Source of the DNA: Lachnospiraceae bacterium AF51-6-b8A
GTDB lineage: Bacteria; Bacillota; Clostridia; Lachnospirales; Lachnospiraceae
Direction of reading: 5' to 3'
NCBI GenBank assembly: GCA_027682585.1
Contig: JAQCZH010000001.1
Span: 186,001-250,000, forward strand
Length of the DNA stretch: 64,000 nt
Shown here: positions 15,642-24,468 of the stretch, piece by piece
Layout of the letters: each line of letters starts with the position of its first letter
Numbering within the stretch: position 1 is the first letter of the stretch
The notes under the pieces: model-generated
What the model saw: the letters and a program-made list of their open reading frames with translations, nothing else
Databases searched by the model: none
Told to the model about the DNA's origin: nothing
Program-made: the position numbers and the translations under genes

Positions 15642-16412
15642 ATGCTTGCAATGGAGAGAAGAAATCTCATCCTGGAAAAACTGCAGGAGGAGAAGAAAGT
15701 TGTGGTGAATGCCCTTGCCAGGCAGTTTGACGTCTCTGAGGAGACCATCCGGCGCGATTTGGACAAGCTGGAACAGGATGGGGTCTGTACCAAGAGCTAC
15801 GGAGGGGCGGTTTTCAATGAAAATACAACCATTGATATGCCCTTCAATGTCCGCACGAAAAATCACGTCCAGGGGAAACAGAAAATTGCAGCCCTGGTGG
15901 CGGGGATGATTGAGGAGGGAGACCACATCATTCTAGATGCCAGTTCCACCGCGGTTTTCATTGCCAAGGAGATCAAGGAGAAGGAACATCTGACAGTGAT
16001 CACCAACTCCATTGAGATCATGATCGAGCTGTCGAATGTCTCGGGATGGGATGTCATCTCATCCGGCGGCAGATTAAAGCCGGGCGACCTGGCTCTGATC
16101 GGCCCAAGGGCTCTTGGCGGCCTGTCCGCGTTTAATGTGGAGAAGGCCTTCTTCTCCTGCAAGGGAGTTGACGCGGAGCGGGGGCTGACAGACAGTGACG
16201 ACCAGCTGACACAGACCAAGCAGGTACTGATGAAGTCGGCGCAGAAGAAGGTTGTGACGGTGGATTCCTCGAAGTTTGAGCGGGTGGCCTTCGCTAAGAT
16301 TTGTGACATCAGAGATGTCGATGTGATCGTGACGGATCAGAAACCGTCAGAATCCTGGCTCTCTTTTTTGAAGAGAAATCATGTGGAGTGTCTCTATCCG
16401 CAGGAAAAGTAG
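15642..16412 (+). CDS. DeoR-family transcriptional regulator
   Basis: The 256-residue protein has an N-terminal DeoR helix-turn-helix (RRNLILEKLQEEKKVVVNAL, FDVSEETIRRDLDKLE) and a sugar-phosphate sensor domain (IILDASSTAVFIAKEI, VITNSIEIMIEL, SSGGRLKPGDLALIGP, VVTVDSSKFERVAFAKIC). Such regulators usually bind a phosphorylated sugar intermediate, here plausibly fuculose-phosphate, DHAP or a related compound. GAAGGAG precedes the ATG. Being last in the BMC operon, it is a natural candidate to control the promoters at 2919-2968 and 6855-6892. Confidence 0.9.
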   Translation: MLAMERRNLILEKLQEEKKVVVNALARQFDVSEETIRRDLDKLEQDGVCTKSYGGAVFNENTTIDMPFNVRTKNHVQGKQKIAALVAGMIEEGDHIILDASSTAVFIAKEIKEKEHLTVITNSIEIMIELSNVSGWDVISSGGRLKPGDLALIGPRALGGLSAFNVEKAFFSCKGVDAERGLTDSDDQLTQTKQVLMKSAQKKVVTVDSSKFERVAFAKICDIRDVDVIVTDQKPSESWLSFLKRNHVECLYPQEK

Positions 16413-16454
16413 TTCAGGAAAAGCTGCTATAGAAAAGCGACGATAGAGAAATGC

Positions 16455-16500
16455 TGAAAGAGAAGTACTGGAAGAGAAGTACTGGAAGAGAAGTACTGGT
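16455..16500. repeat. Three 14-bp tandem repeats
   Basis: The unit AAGAGAAGTACTGG occurs three times head to tail after the DeoR gene, the first copy preceded by GAA. Looser relatives (GAAAAGTAGCGGTAGAGAAGG) follow. The tract is purine-rich and non-coding as far as I can tell; it probably arose by slippage. Confidence 0.7.
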
Positions 16501-16554
16501 GGAAAAGTAGCGGTAGAGAAGGTGGTTTCATCTCAGAGGAGAAAGGAGGCACAG

Positions 16555-16929
16555 ATGGCAAAGACGAAGGGAAACAAGGAGATAGACAGCCTGACTGCAA
16601 AGACAGCGGAGAAACTTTTGCAGGGGACAGGAGCTGAAAAGAAAGAGGCGAAGAAAGAAGCTTCTAAAGCGGAAGCTGTGAAGAAAAAGGCGGTTTCGGA
16701 GAAAAAGGAAGCTGCGAAGAAAAAGACGATCTCAGAGACAAAAGTGACAGCGAAAAAAAAGACGGCGCCAAAGACAAAAGCGGTCGCGAAGAAAAAGGAA
16801 GCTCCAAGGAAAAAAGAGAATTCAAAGAAAAAGGAGGTTTTCGGGACTCCTGTCAAAAGCGGGGTAATTGTCGGGGGAACAAAGGTGGAATCTCATCTGA
16901 TCTGCCAGATTCCGACCTATCTCTTATGA
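16555..16929 (+). CDS. Lysine/alanine-rich low-complexity protein
   Basis: This 124-residue protein is mostly KKE/AKKK-type repeats (residues about 25-95), resembling histone-H1-like or other disordered basic proteins. It ends in a hydrophobic, ordered-looking C-terminus, SGVIVGGTKVESHLICQIP. The start has an excellent AAAGGAGGC site 6 bases upstream, so translation is likely. The gene lies between the BMC regulator and the fucose operon, in the same direction. I do not recognise a named family. It could bind nucleic acid, polyphosphate or acidic shell/cargo surfaces. A positively charged linker in BMC assembly is speculation based on position. Confidence 0.7.
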   Translation: MAKTKGNKEIDSLTAKTAEKLLQGTGAEKKEAKKEASKAEAVKKKAVSEKKEAAKKKTISETKVTAKKKTAPKTKAVAKKKEAPRKKENSKKKEVFGTPVKSGVIVGGTKVESHLICQIPTYLL

Positions 16930-17000
16930 CTGATTCTGAGGCTTTTGTGGGAAATTAGGATCATTTCAGATAAAAAATGAAAAATTATTTTAAAAAACAC

Positions 17001-17070
17001 TTGAATCAAAGAGGGAATAAGGTATAATCATCATATGAGCGAAACGCTTCGCGATAATAGGCGAAACGTT
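17001..17070 (+). promoter_or_regulatory. Promoter and possible operator of the fucose operon
   Basis: TTGAAT (17001-17006) and TATAAT (17023-17028) have a 16-base spacer. Just downstream lie the palindrome GCGAA-ACGC-TTCGC (17039-17052) and a half repeat GCGAAACGTT (17061-17070), placed where a repressor would block transcription. Confidence 0.65.
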
Positions 17071-17123
17071 TTATGCTGTTCGTATCATTCACTTTTCGAT
17101 GGGGGTATCGAAGAGGAGGGGAA

Positions 17124-18527
17124 ATGACAAACAGATACTATTTGGCAGTCGACATCGGCGCTTCGAGCGGTCGGCACATTCTCTTCTCCAAGGAGAATGG
17201 GAGGATCCGGATGTCCGAGATCTACCGTTTTGAGAACGGGATGAAGAAAAAGGACGGACACCGGATCTGGGATGTCGAGCACTTGTCGAGGGAAATCGTC
17301 GCCGGCATGAAGAAGGCGGGAGAGATGGGTAAGATTCCCGTCTCCGTCGCGGTCGACACCTGGGGGGTTGATTACGTCCTTTTAGATGAGGACGACCATA
17401 TTCTGGGAGATGTCTACGGTTACAGGGATAAGAGAACCGAGGGGATGGACACTCTTCTGAGCGAGAAGATTGACAGCCGGGAACTCTACGGGATTACGGG
17501 AATTCAGGAGCAGTCTTACAACACGATCTACCAGCTTCTGGCGGATCAGGTCATGCGTCCGGACCTCTTAGAGCGGGCGCGAACATTTCTGAGCATGCCG
17601 GACTATTTCGGATTCTATTTAACCGGCAGGAAAGCCAATGAATACACAGAGTGCACAACAAGCGGACTGGTCGACGCCGAGAGCGGGAACTGGAACCGGG
17701 AACTGATCCGCAGGCTGGGATTGCCTCAGGAGATCTTTCTGGATCTTCTGCCCGCGGGATCTGTCCTGGGACAGCTCAGGCCGGAGATCGCCGCGGAAGT
17801 CGGATATGACTGCTCATTTATCGCCTGCGCCTCACACGATACGGCGTCTGCCGTGATGTCCATGCCCGATCCGAGCGGCAAGGGACTCTATATCAGCAGC
17901 GGGACCTGGTCACTCATGGGAGTGGAGAGCGAGAAGGCGGTGACAGACGAAGAAGCTCACGCCGGCGGTTTCACCAATGAGGGCGGCTACGGCGGCAGGA
18001 TTACTTTACTCAAGAATATTATGGGACTCTGGATGATCCAGTCTCTGCGCCATGAGCTTGACGACAGATATTCTTTTGCGGAGCTTGCGAAGCTGGGGCA
18101 GGAGGAGAGCGATTTCCCCGCCTTGGTCGATGTCAATGACAATCGTTTTCTGGCTCCTGACTCCATGATCGGCGCGATTCAGGATGCCTGCCGCCAGAAG
18201 GGAATGCCGGTGCCGGAGAGCCCGGGACAGCTGTCCGCTGTGATCTGCCGGTCCCTGGCCAGATGTTATGCGGATACGGCTAAGAAGCTGATGGACCTGA
18301 CCGGCCAGAAGTTTGACAGTATCAACATTCTCGGGGGCGGAGGACAGAATACCTTCCTGAACCGTCTGACGGTGGAGGAATCCGGTCTGACTGTCAACGC
18401 GGGGCCCTCCGAGGCCACTTCCGTCGGCAACGCCATCGCTCAGATGATCTGCGCCGGGGAATTCGAGGATCTGGCTCAGGCCAGGGTCTGTGTGAGAGAA
18501 TCCTTTGCAGTTGAGACATTTTCCTGA
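17124..18527 (+). CDS. Rhamnulokinase-family sugar kinase (likely L-fuculokinase here)
   Basis: This 467-residue FGGY kinase phosphorylates a ketose at C1. The N-terminus has the phosphate-binding YYLAVDIGASSGRHILF, then AVDTWGVDYVLLD and GYRDKRTEGM. The C-terminal lobe has SSGTWSLMGVE and NILGGGGQNTFLNRL. These are RhaB features rather than E. coli FucK features. Because the next gene is L-fucose isomerase and no rhamnose isomerase is present, L-fuculose is the likely physiological substrate, perhaps with L-rhamnulose. I chose the ATG at 17124 after GAGGAGGGG; an in-frame upstream ATG would add 17 residues. Confidence 0.88.
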   Translation: MTNRYYLAVDIGASSGRHILFSKENGRIRMSEIYRFENGMKKKDGHRIWDVEHLSREIVAGMKKAGEMGKIPVSVAVDTWGVDYVLLDEDDHILGDVYGYRDKRTEGMDTLLSEKIDSRELYGITGIQEQSYNTIYQLLADQVMRPDLLERARTFLSMPDYFGFYLTGRKANEYTECTTSGLVDAESGNWNRELIRRLGLPQEIFLDLLPAGSVLGQLRPEIAAEVGYDCSFIACASHDTASAVMSMPDPSGKGLYISSGTWSLMGVESEKAVTDEEAHAGGFTNEGGYGGRITLLKNIMGLWMIQSLRHELDDRYSFAELAKLGQEESDFPALVDVNDNRFLAPDSMIGAIQDACRQKGMPVPESPGQLSAVICRSLARCYADTAKKLMDLTGQKFDSINILGGGGQNTFLNRLTVEESGLTVNAGPSEATSVGNAIAQMICAGEFEDLAQARVCVRESFAVETFS

Positions 18528-18588
18528 GAGAAAATGCAGCGGAGCAGTTGGTTACAAATTTTAATTCAGAGAGGAGAAGGAGGAAGAA

Positions 18589-20403
18589 ATGGCGGATCAG
18601 AGAAAGCTTGTTGGGGGACATCCGGTAATTGGAATCAGGCCGGTAATCGATGGCCGAAAGGGACCCCTTGATGTCAGAGGAGCTCTGGAAGAACAGACCA
18701 TGTCTATGGCAAAGAGAGCTAAGAAGCTCTTTGAGGACAAGCTCTTCTACGCGGATGGAAGCAAGGTTAAGGTTGTGATTTCGGGCTGCACCATCGGTCG
18801 CGTGAGAGAGAGCGCTCTCTGCGCGGAGCAGTTTAAGAGAGAAGGGGTGGATATCACCCTGACCGTGACACCCTGCTGGTGCTACGGGTCTGAGACCATG
18901 GATATGGATCCCAATACCATTAAGGGCGTCTGGGGACTGAACGCGACGGAGCGCCCGGGGGCTGTCTATCTGGCCTCTGTTCTCGCGACACACGCGCAGA
19001 AGGGCCTTCCCGCTTTTGGCATCTATGGCAGAGATGTGCAGGACGCGGATGACGAGAACATCCCCGCGGATGTAGAGGAGATGCTGCTTCGCTTCGGCAG
19101 GGCTTCCATTGCGGCGGCTTCCTTAAGAGGCCTGTCCTATCTGCAGATCGGATCCGTCACGATGGGAATCGGCGGCTCCATTATGGATCAGGATTTCCTG
19201 GAGAGCTATCTTGGTATGCGGGTCGAGTCGGTCGATGAGGTCGAGGTTCTTCGCCGGATGGACGAGGGAATCTATGATCACGAGGAGTTCGAGCGCGCCC
19301 TGGCATGGACGAAGGCCAACTGCAAGGAAGGCTTTGACAAGAACCCGGATTGGATTCAGAAGGATCGCAAGACCAAGGACGAGCAGTGGGAGTTCACGGT
19401 CAAGATGTATCTGATCATCAAGGACCTGATGCGCGGAAACGAGAAGCTGGCAGACAAGTTCCCGGAGGAGGCTCTGGGGCACAACGCGATCTGCGGCGGC
19501 TTCCAGGGACAGAGACAGTGGACCGACCACTGGCCCAACTGCGACTACCCTGAGGCCTTCCTGTCCACATCCTTCGATTACGACGGCAAGAGAGAGCCCT
19601 ATATCTTAGCGACCGAGAACGATATCTTAAACGGACTGTGCATGCTCTTTGAGAAGCAGCTGACCGGACGCTCAGCCATGTTCTCCGACGTCAGAACCTA
19701 TTGGAGCGGCGACGCTGTCAAGAGAGTGACCGGTTACGAGATTGAGGGACACGCCAGGGAGGCCGACGGCTTCCTGCACCTGATCAATTCCGGCGCCTCC
19801 GCCCTGGATTTCTCCGGCGTATGCACCGGAGCGGATGGTAAGCCTGAGATCAAGAAGTGGTGGGAGATTACGGAAGAGGATCAGAAGAAGATCCTTGAGG
19901 CGACCACCTGGAATCCCGCGGACAACGGATATTTCAGGGGCGGCGGCTATTCATCCCGTTTCTTAACCGCTACAGAAATGCCTGTTACCATGCTTCGTCT
20001 GAACCTGGTCAAGGGACTTGGCCCCTTCCTGCAGATTGCAGAGGGCTGGACCGTAGCTCTTCCTGATCAGGTCAATGAAATCCTCTGGAAGAGGACAGAT
20101 TACACCTGGCCCTGCACCTGGTTCGCACCCCGTGTTGATCACGTACCCGGCTCTGCCTTCTGCACTGCCTATGATGTGATGAAGAACTGGGGAGCCAATC
20201 ACGGTTCAACGGTATATGGCCACGTGGGCGCGGATCTGATCACCATGGCATCCATTCTTCGTATTCCGGTTGCCATGCACAATATTCCCTCCGAGAAGAT
20301 CTATCGCCCCGCGGTCTGGAATGCGTTCGGCACCGAGGACAAGGAGGGGGCTGACTTCAGAGCTTGCAGTGCCTTCGGACCTCTCTATAAGAAGTACAGA
20401 TAA
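18589..20403 (+). CDS. fucI: L-fucose isomerase
   Basis: The 604-residue protein interconverts L-fucose and L-fuculose. It has the FucI N-terminus ([20 protein letters not shown]) and metal-site motifs equivalent to the E. coli Glu/Asp/His ligands: [25 protein letters not shown] and [26 protein letters not shown] and [13 protein letters not shown] are also family features. The length matches the family (about 590-600). AGGAGAAGGAGG precedes the ATG. The active form is a hexamer using Mn2+. Confidence 0.96.
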   Translation: MADQRKLVGGHPVIGIRPVIDGRKGPLDVRGALEEQTMSMAKRAKKLFEDKLFYADGSKVKVVISGCTIGRVRESALCAEQFKREGVDITLTVTPCWCYGSETMDMDPNTIKGVWGLNATERPGAVYLASVLATHAQKGLPAFGIYGRDVQDADDENIPADVEEMLLRFGRASIAAASLRGLSYLQIGSVTMGIGGSIMDQDFLESYLGMRVESVDEVEVLRRMDEGIYDHEEFERALAWTKANCKEGFDKNPDWIQKDRKTKDEQWEFTVKMYLIIKDLMRGNEKLADKFPEEALGHNAICGGFQGQRQWTDHWPNCDYPEAFLSTSFDYDGKREPYILATENDILNGLCMLFEKQLTGRSAMFSDVRTYWSGDAVKRVTGYEIEGHAREADGFLHLINSGASALDFSGVCTGADGKPEIKKWWEITEEDQKKILEATTWNPADNGYFRGGGYSSRFLTATEMPVTMLRLNLVKGLGPFLQIAEGWTVALPDQVNEILWKRTDYTWPCTWFAPRVDHVPGSAFCTAYDVMKNWGANHGSTVYGHVGADLITMASILRIPVAMHNIPSEKIYRPAVWNAFGTEDKEGADFRACSAFGPLYKKYR

Positions 20404-20413
20404 GGGGGAGGAT

Positions 20414-20860
20414 ATGCTGAAAGGAATTCCAAAGATTCTGTCTCCGGAACTTTTGAAAACCCTCTGCGAGATGGGACACAGCGATGTGCTGGTCATTGGG
20501 GATGGGAATTATCCCATTCCCAGTGTAAAGGGAGAGAATACAGTTGTGATCCGGATGGACGGACACGGCGTCAGCGAGGTTTTAGACGCGATACTGGAGG
20601 TCTTCCCCTTAGATCCCTATGTGGAACATCCGGTTAATCTCATGGAGCTTATGCCCCAGGATCAGGGAAAGATCAAGACCCCTATCTGGGAGGAATACAA
20701 AGAGATTGTCGCCAGGCACGACGAGCGGGGAGCGGATGCCATCGGGCAGATCGAGCGCTTTGCCTTCTATGAGGAGACGAAAAAACACGCCTATTGCCTG
20801 ATCGCGACGAGTGAGTCCGCTGTCTACGCCAACGTCATGTTGCAGAAGGGAATCGTTTGA
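20414..20860 (+). CDS. fucU: L-fucose mutarotase (FucU/RbsD family)
   Basis: The 148-residue protein catalyses interconversion of fucose anomers. It has the RbsD/FucU fold signature LLKTLCEMGHSDVLVIGDGNYP with the catalytic His, the VEHPVNLMEL segment, and a C-terminal ATSESAVYANVMLQKG. GGGGGAGG lies just before the ATG at 20414, 10 bases after the fucI stop. It links uptake to the isomerase, which uses only one anomer. Confidence 0.93.
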   Translation: MLKGIPKILSPELLKTLCEMGHSDVLVIGDGNYPIPSVKGENTVVIRMDGHGVSEVLDAILEVFPLDPYVEHPVNLMELMPQDQGKIKTPIWEEYKEIVARHDERGADAIGQIERFAFYEETKKHAYCLIATSESAVYANVMLQKGIV

Positions 20861-20885
20861 TTCGGGAGTATGGGAGGTATTTGTT

Positions 20886-21866
20886 TTGGAAAAAATTAAG
20901 GGGAATCCGGTTGTCAGAAAAATCGGATTAAACAGGATCATTCTTCTCGGCGTTCTGGTGCTGATGTTTCTCGCCTGCTGCCTTGGAATCGACGGATTTG
21001 CCGCGGCGGGGAAGGAACACCTTCTGAACACCCTGAACTATGTGTATTTTCTCGGTTTTCTCTCTCTGGGAGTTACCTTTGTTATCGCGACGGGCGGCAT
21101 TGATTTCTCCATCGGACCAGTTATGTTCTGCTGTGCTCTTGTGGCCGGCTACTGCCTGAATTCCTATGGGATACCCTTGATTGTCTGCATCGTCCTGGCA
21201 GTAGTTATCGGACTGATCTTCGGAGCCTTTAATGGTTGGCTGGTGGCTTACCAGTCGGTGCCCGCTTTCATCGTTTCCATGGCGTCTATGAATATCGCCA
21301 AGGGAATTGCCGCTGTCTTCACCAAGACCCAGTCGCAGAGCTGGCCACTGTCCACAGATCCGGTCAACGGTTGGTTTAGAAACCTGATTTCCTATAAGGG
21401 TTTTCCGGTCGGCCTGGTTGTCTTTTTACTGGTGGCAGCGCTCTGCAGCTGCATTCTCTACAACACCAAGGCGGGCAGATATATTCTCTGCCTGGGAAGC
21501 AACCGCGAGGCGGTGCGCCTGTCCGGCGTTGACATCAAGCGCTGGGAGATGCTTGCCTATGTCATCTGCGGATTGCTGGTAGGCCTTGCTTCCATCTACT
21601 TCGTCGCCTGCTATACAACAGTACAGCCCGGTTACGGAGATCAGTACAACAATGAAGCCATCGCCGGTTGTGTTATGGGAGGAACCTCCATGGTCGGTGG
21701 TCTGGCGTCCATTCTGGGAACCGTGATCGGTGTTTCCATTATCTCCATGCTTCAGGAGGGCCTTCTGGCATTGGGCCTGGGCAAGGATATTCAGTTGATT
21801 ATCACCGGTATCATCGTTATCGTTGCGGTCTACATTGATGTTACGGCCAGACGCAAGAAGAATTGA
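20886..21866 (+). CDS. Sugar ABC transporter permease 1 (RbsC family)
   Basis: The 326-residue hydrophobic protein has about 8-10 predicted membrane segments and the RbsC-type motifs SLGVTFVIATGGIDFSIG, IVSMASMNIAKGIAAV and NREAVRLSGVDIKRWEM, the last contacting the ATPase. I chose the TTG at 20886 because GGGAGG is 8 bases upstream, while the longer frame overlaps fucU. Together with the next two genes and the lipoprotein it forms a CUT2-type importer with two different permease subunits. Confidence 0.88.
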   Translation: MEKIKGNPVVRKIGLNRIILLGVLVLMFLACCLGIDGFAAAGKEHLLNTLNYVYFLGFLSLGVTFVIATGGIDFSIGPVMFCCALVAGYCLNSYGIPLIVCIVLAVVIGLIFGAFNGWLVAYQSVPAFIVSMASMNIAKGIAAVFTKTQSQSWPLSTDPVNGWFRNLISYKGFPVGLVVFLLVAALCSCILYNTKAGRYILCLGSNREAVRLSGVDIKRWEMLAYVICGLLVGLASIYFVACYTTVQPGYGDQYNNEAIAGCVMGGTSMVGGLASILGTVIGVSIISMLQEGLLALGLGKDIQLIITGIIVIVAVYIDVTARRKKN

Positions 21867-21877
21867 CTGGGGGGAAT

Positions 21878-23389
21878 ATGGGAGAAGTAATTCTGACAAT
21901 GAAGGGAATCGACAAGAGTTTTCCCGGCGTTCACTGCCTAGATCACGTCGATTTCGAAGTAAAAAGCGGCGAAGTTCATGCCCTGATGGGAGAGAATGGA
22001 GCCGGCAAGTCCACTCTGATGAAGGTCCTGACGGGAATCTACAAGATGGATTCCGGAAGCATCACCTATGAGGGCAAGGATGTAGAATTTCGCAGTACCC
22101 GTGAGGCCCAGGATGCCGGTGTCATCATCGTTCACCAGGAGCTCAACATGGTGGGAGATCTGACCGTCGCCCAGAACATCTTTATCGGCAGGGAGCCCAG
22201 AAAGGGAATCCGTATCGATGACAGGAAGATGATAGAGGACTCTAAGAAGATCTTTGAGCGGATGCACATTGACATTGATCCGAAAGCCAAGATGAGTACT
22301 TTGACGGTTGGTAAACAGCAGATGTGCGAGATTGCCAAGGCCATTTCTCATGACGCCAGGCTGATCATTTTTGACGAGCCCTCAGCTGCCCTGACGGAGA
22401 AAGAGATCGAGGATCTGTTCACAATCATCCGTGATCTGAGGAAACAGAATTTGGGAATCGTCTACATTTCCCACCGTATGGATGAGATCAAGGTCATCAC
22501 CGACCGTGTCTCCGTCATGCGTGACGGCAAATATATCGGGACTTTGATCACGAAGGATTCCAGCAAGGAAGACATCATCAATATGATGGTAGGCCGTGTG
22601 ATCTATGAGGAACCCAAGACCAAGAGCGCTGTTGCGGCAGATGCCCCAATTGTTCTCAAGGTTGAGGGACTCAATGCCGGCAAGATGGTGCAGAATGTCA
22701 GCTTTGAACTCAAGAAGGGTGAGATTTTGGGCTTCTCCGGCCTGATGGGAGCCGGAAGAACAGAGACGGCAAGAGCCATCTTCGGAGCGGATCCCAAGAC
22801 CGGCGGCAAGATCTCGATTGCAGATGCTTCTGGTCAGCTTAAGGAGGTGATAATCAATTCTCCGCAGGATGCAGTCAAGGCCGGCATCGGTTATCTGTCT
22901 GAGGACAGAAAGCGCTATGGCGTTGTGACCCAAAAGACGGTTGCTGAGAATACGACTTTGGCCTGTCTGGAGAAATACGTGAATCATTTCTTTATCGATA
23001 AGGGCAAGGAGATCAGGGATACCAATGCCTTCATTGAGAAGCTGGCCACAAAGACGCCAAGTCCCAATCAGCTGGTTGTCAACCTTTCCGGAGGAAATCA
23101 GCAGAAGGTAGTGATTCAGAAGTGGCTGGACAGGGACAGCGAGATCCTGATTTTTGATGAGCCGACCAGAGGAATTGATGTTGGAGCCAAGAATGAGATC
23201 TACAAGTTGATGACCCTTCTGGCTGAGTCCGGGAAGTCGATTATTATGATCTCTTCTGAGATGACAGAGATCCTCCGTATGAGTGACAGAGTCATTGTTA
23301 TGTGCGAGGGCAAGGTCACCGGTCAGGTAATGATTGAGGATGCAACGCAGGAGAAGATCATGAATCTTGCGACCAGAGATATCGATTGA
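21878..23389 (+). CDS. Sugar ABC transporter ATP-binding protein (RbsA/MglA family)
   Basis: This 503-residue protein has two fused ABC domains. The first has Walker A ENGAGKSTLMK, HQELNMVGDLTVAQNIF, and Walker B LIIFDEPSAAL. The second has the variant A-loop GLMGAGRTETARAIF, signature LSGGNQQKVVIQKWL and Walker B ILIFDEPTRGID. This asymmetry is normal for CUT2 importers. The ATG at 21878 with GGGGGG upstream is preferred over a TTG overlapping the previous gene. It energises uptake of the operon's sugar, most likely L-fucose. Confidence 0.93.
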   Translation: MGEVILTMKGIDKSFPGVHCLDHVDFEVKSGEVHALMGENGAGKSTLMKVLTGIYKMDSGSITYEGKDVEFRSTREAQDAGVIIVHQELNMVGDLTVAQNIFIGREPRKGIRIDDRKMIEDSKKIFERMHIDIDPKAKMSTLTVGKQQMCEIAKAISHDARLIIFDEPSAALTEKEIEDLFTIIRDLRKQNLGIVYISHRMDEIKVITDRVSVMRDGKYIGTLITKDSSKEDIINMMVGRVIYEEPKTKSAVAADAPIVLKVEGLNAGKMVQNVSFELKKGEILGFSGLMGAGRTETARAIFGADPKTGGKISIADASGQLKEVIINSPQDAVKAGIGYLSEDRKRYGVVTQKTVAENTTLACLEKYVNHFFIDKGKEIRDTNAFIEKLATKTPSPNQLVVNLSGGNQQKVVIQKWLDRDSEILIFDEPTRGIDVGAKNEIYKLMTLLAESGKSIIMISSEMTEILRMSDRVIVMCEGKVTGQVMIEDATQEKIMNLATRDID

Positions 23390-23399
23390 GGGGGACAGT

Positions 23400-24383
23400 A
23401 TGAAAGAATTACAGAAGAAGAAACTCCTAAGCGATCAGAGATTTGTGGCTTTTCTTGTCGCCATGGCTCTGGTTGTGATCTACATGATTTTCAGTCCCGG
23501 ATTCCGCCACTACTCCTCTTTTGTGAGTATGATGGATTTCTCCTACTACGATATCCTGATGGCCATCGGCGTCACCTTTCCTCTGATTACAGCGGGTGTT
23601 GACCTCTCCATCGGAACGGGCATGGTCTGCTACGCTCTGGTGGCAGGAACTCTGATTCGAAATTATGATCTTCCGGTTGGAATCGCCATGCTGATCTGTA
23701 TTGTCATGGGTGTTCTGATGGGCCTGATCAACGGAATCTTAGTTGGCGTTATGAACCTGGCGCCCTTTATCGCGACCCTGTCGACCTGCATGATCACCAG
23801 AGGAATCGGGTCCATGTGCAAGGCGACTCCCTGGCCGACGGCAACACAGCCGGGAGGCTGGTTCCATTCTATCTTTAAGCTGACCTTCGGAACGGGACGA
23901 AGCGCTCTGCGACTTCCCATTGGTCTTGTCATTATGATCGCCCTGGTCATCCTGATGGAGTTCATCTTAAACCACACCAGGATGGGCCGCTATACCATTG
24001 CGATTGGCTCGAACAAGGAAGCGACGGCCCTGTCCGGCGTCAATGTCAGGTTCTATCACGTGATGTCCTATGTCATCTGCGGTCTTTTTACTGGTCTTGC
24101 CGCGATCGCCTATGCGGCGGTAACACCGACCGTACAGCCGGGGACAGGAGCCGGACTGGAGATGGATGCCATCGGCGGGGTCTTCGTCGGCGGTGTTTGT
24201 GCAACTGGCGGCTATGGATCCATTATTGGCACCTTCATCGGTGTTATGGTCATTATGCTTCTGAAGACAGGACTTCCCTATGTCGGACTTCAGTCCAACT
24301 GGCAGCAGATCATTACGGGAGCAGTTCTGATTGTGGCTGTCCTCATTGACATCAAGAGAAATAAGGGGAAAAAGGACGAGTAA
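23400..24383 (+). CDS. Sugar ABC transporter permease 2 (RbsC family)
   Basis: A second RbsC-family permease of 327 residues with IGVTFPLITAGVDLSIGTG, LAPFIATLSTCMITRGI and the ATPase-contact motif SNKEATALSGVNVRFYH. It is clearly a paralogue of the gene at 20886 but diverged, so the transporter is probably a heterodimeric channel. GAGGGGGA precedes the ATG, 10 bases after the ATPase stop. Confidence 0.9.
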   Translation: MKELQKKKLLSDQRFVAFLVAMALVVIYMIFSPGFRHYSSFVSMMDFSYYDILMAIGVTFPLITAGVDLSIGTGMVCYALVAGTLIRNYDLPVGIAMLICIVMGVLMGLINGILVGVMNLAPFIATLSTCMITRGIGSMCKATPWPTATQPGGWFHSIFKLTFGTGRSALRLPIGLVIMIALVILMEFILNHTRMGRYTIAIGSNKEATALSGVNVRFYHVMSYVICGLFTGLAAIAYAAVTPTVQPGTGAGLEMDAIGGVFVGGVCATGGYGSIIGTFIGVMVIMLLKTGLPYVGLQSNWQQIITGAVLIVAVLIDIKRNKGKKDE

Positions 24384-24402
24384 ATTCAGGTTACGCGCTT
24401 GG

Positions 24403-24424
24403 AACCGGACGAATCCGGTTTTGG
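24403..24424 (+). promoter_or_regulatory. Stem-loop before the binding-protein gene
   Basis: AACCGGA and TCCGGTT pair around a CGAA loop and are followed by TTTTGG. This small hairpin between permease and lipoprotein genes is the usual position for an mRNA processing or stability element that raises binding-protein expression. Confidence 0.5.
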
Positions 24425-24468
24425 GCAAATAATATTCATTCTTTCAAAATACAAAGGAGGGTTAAAGA

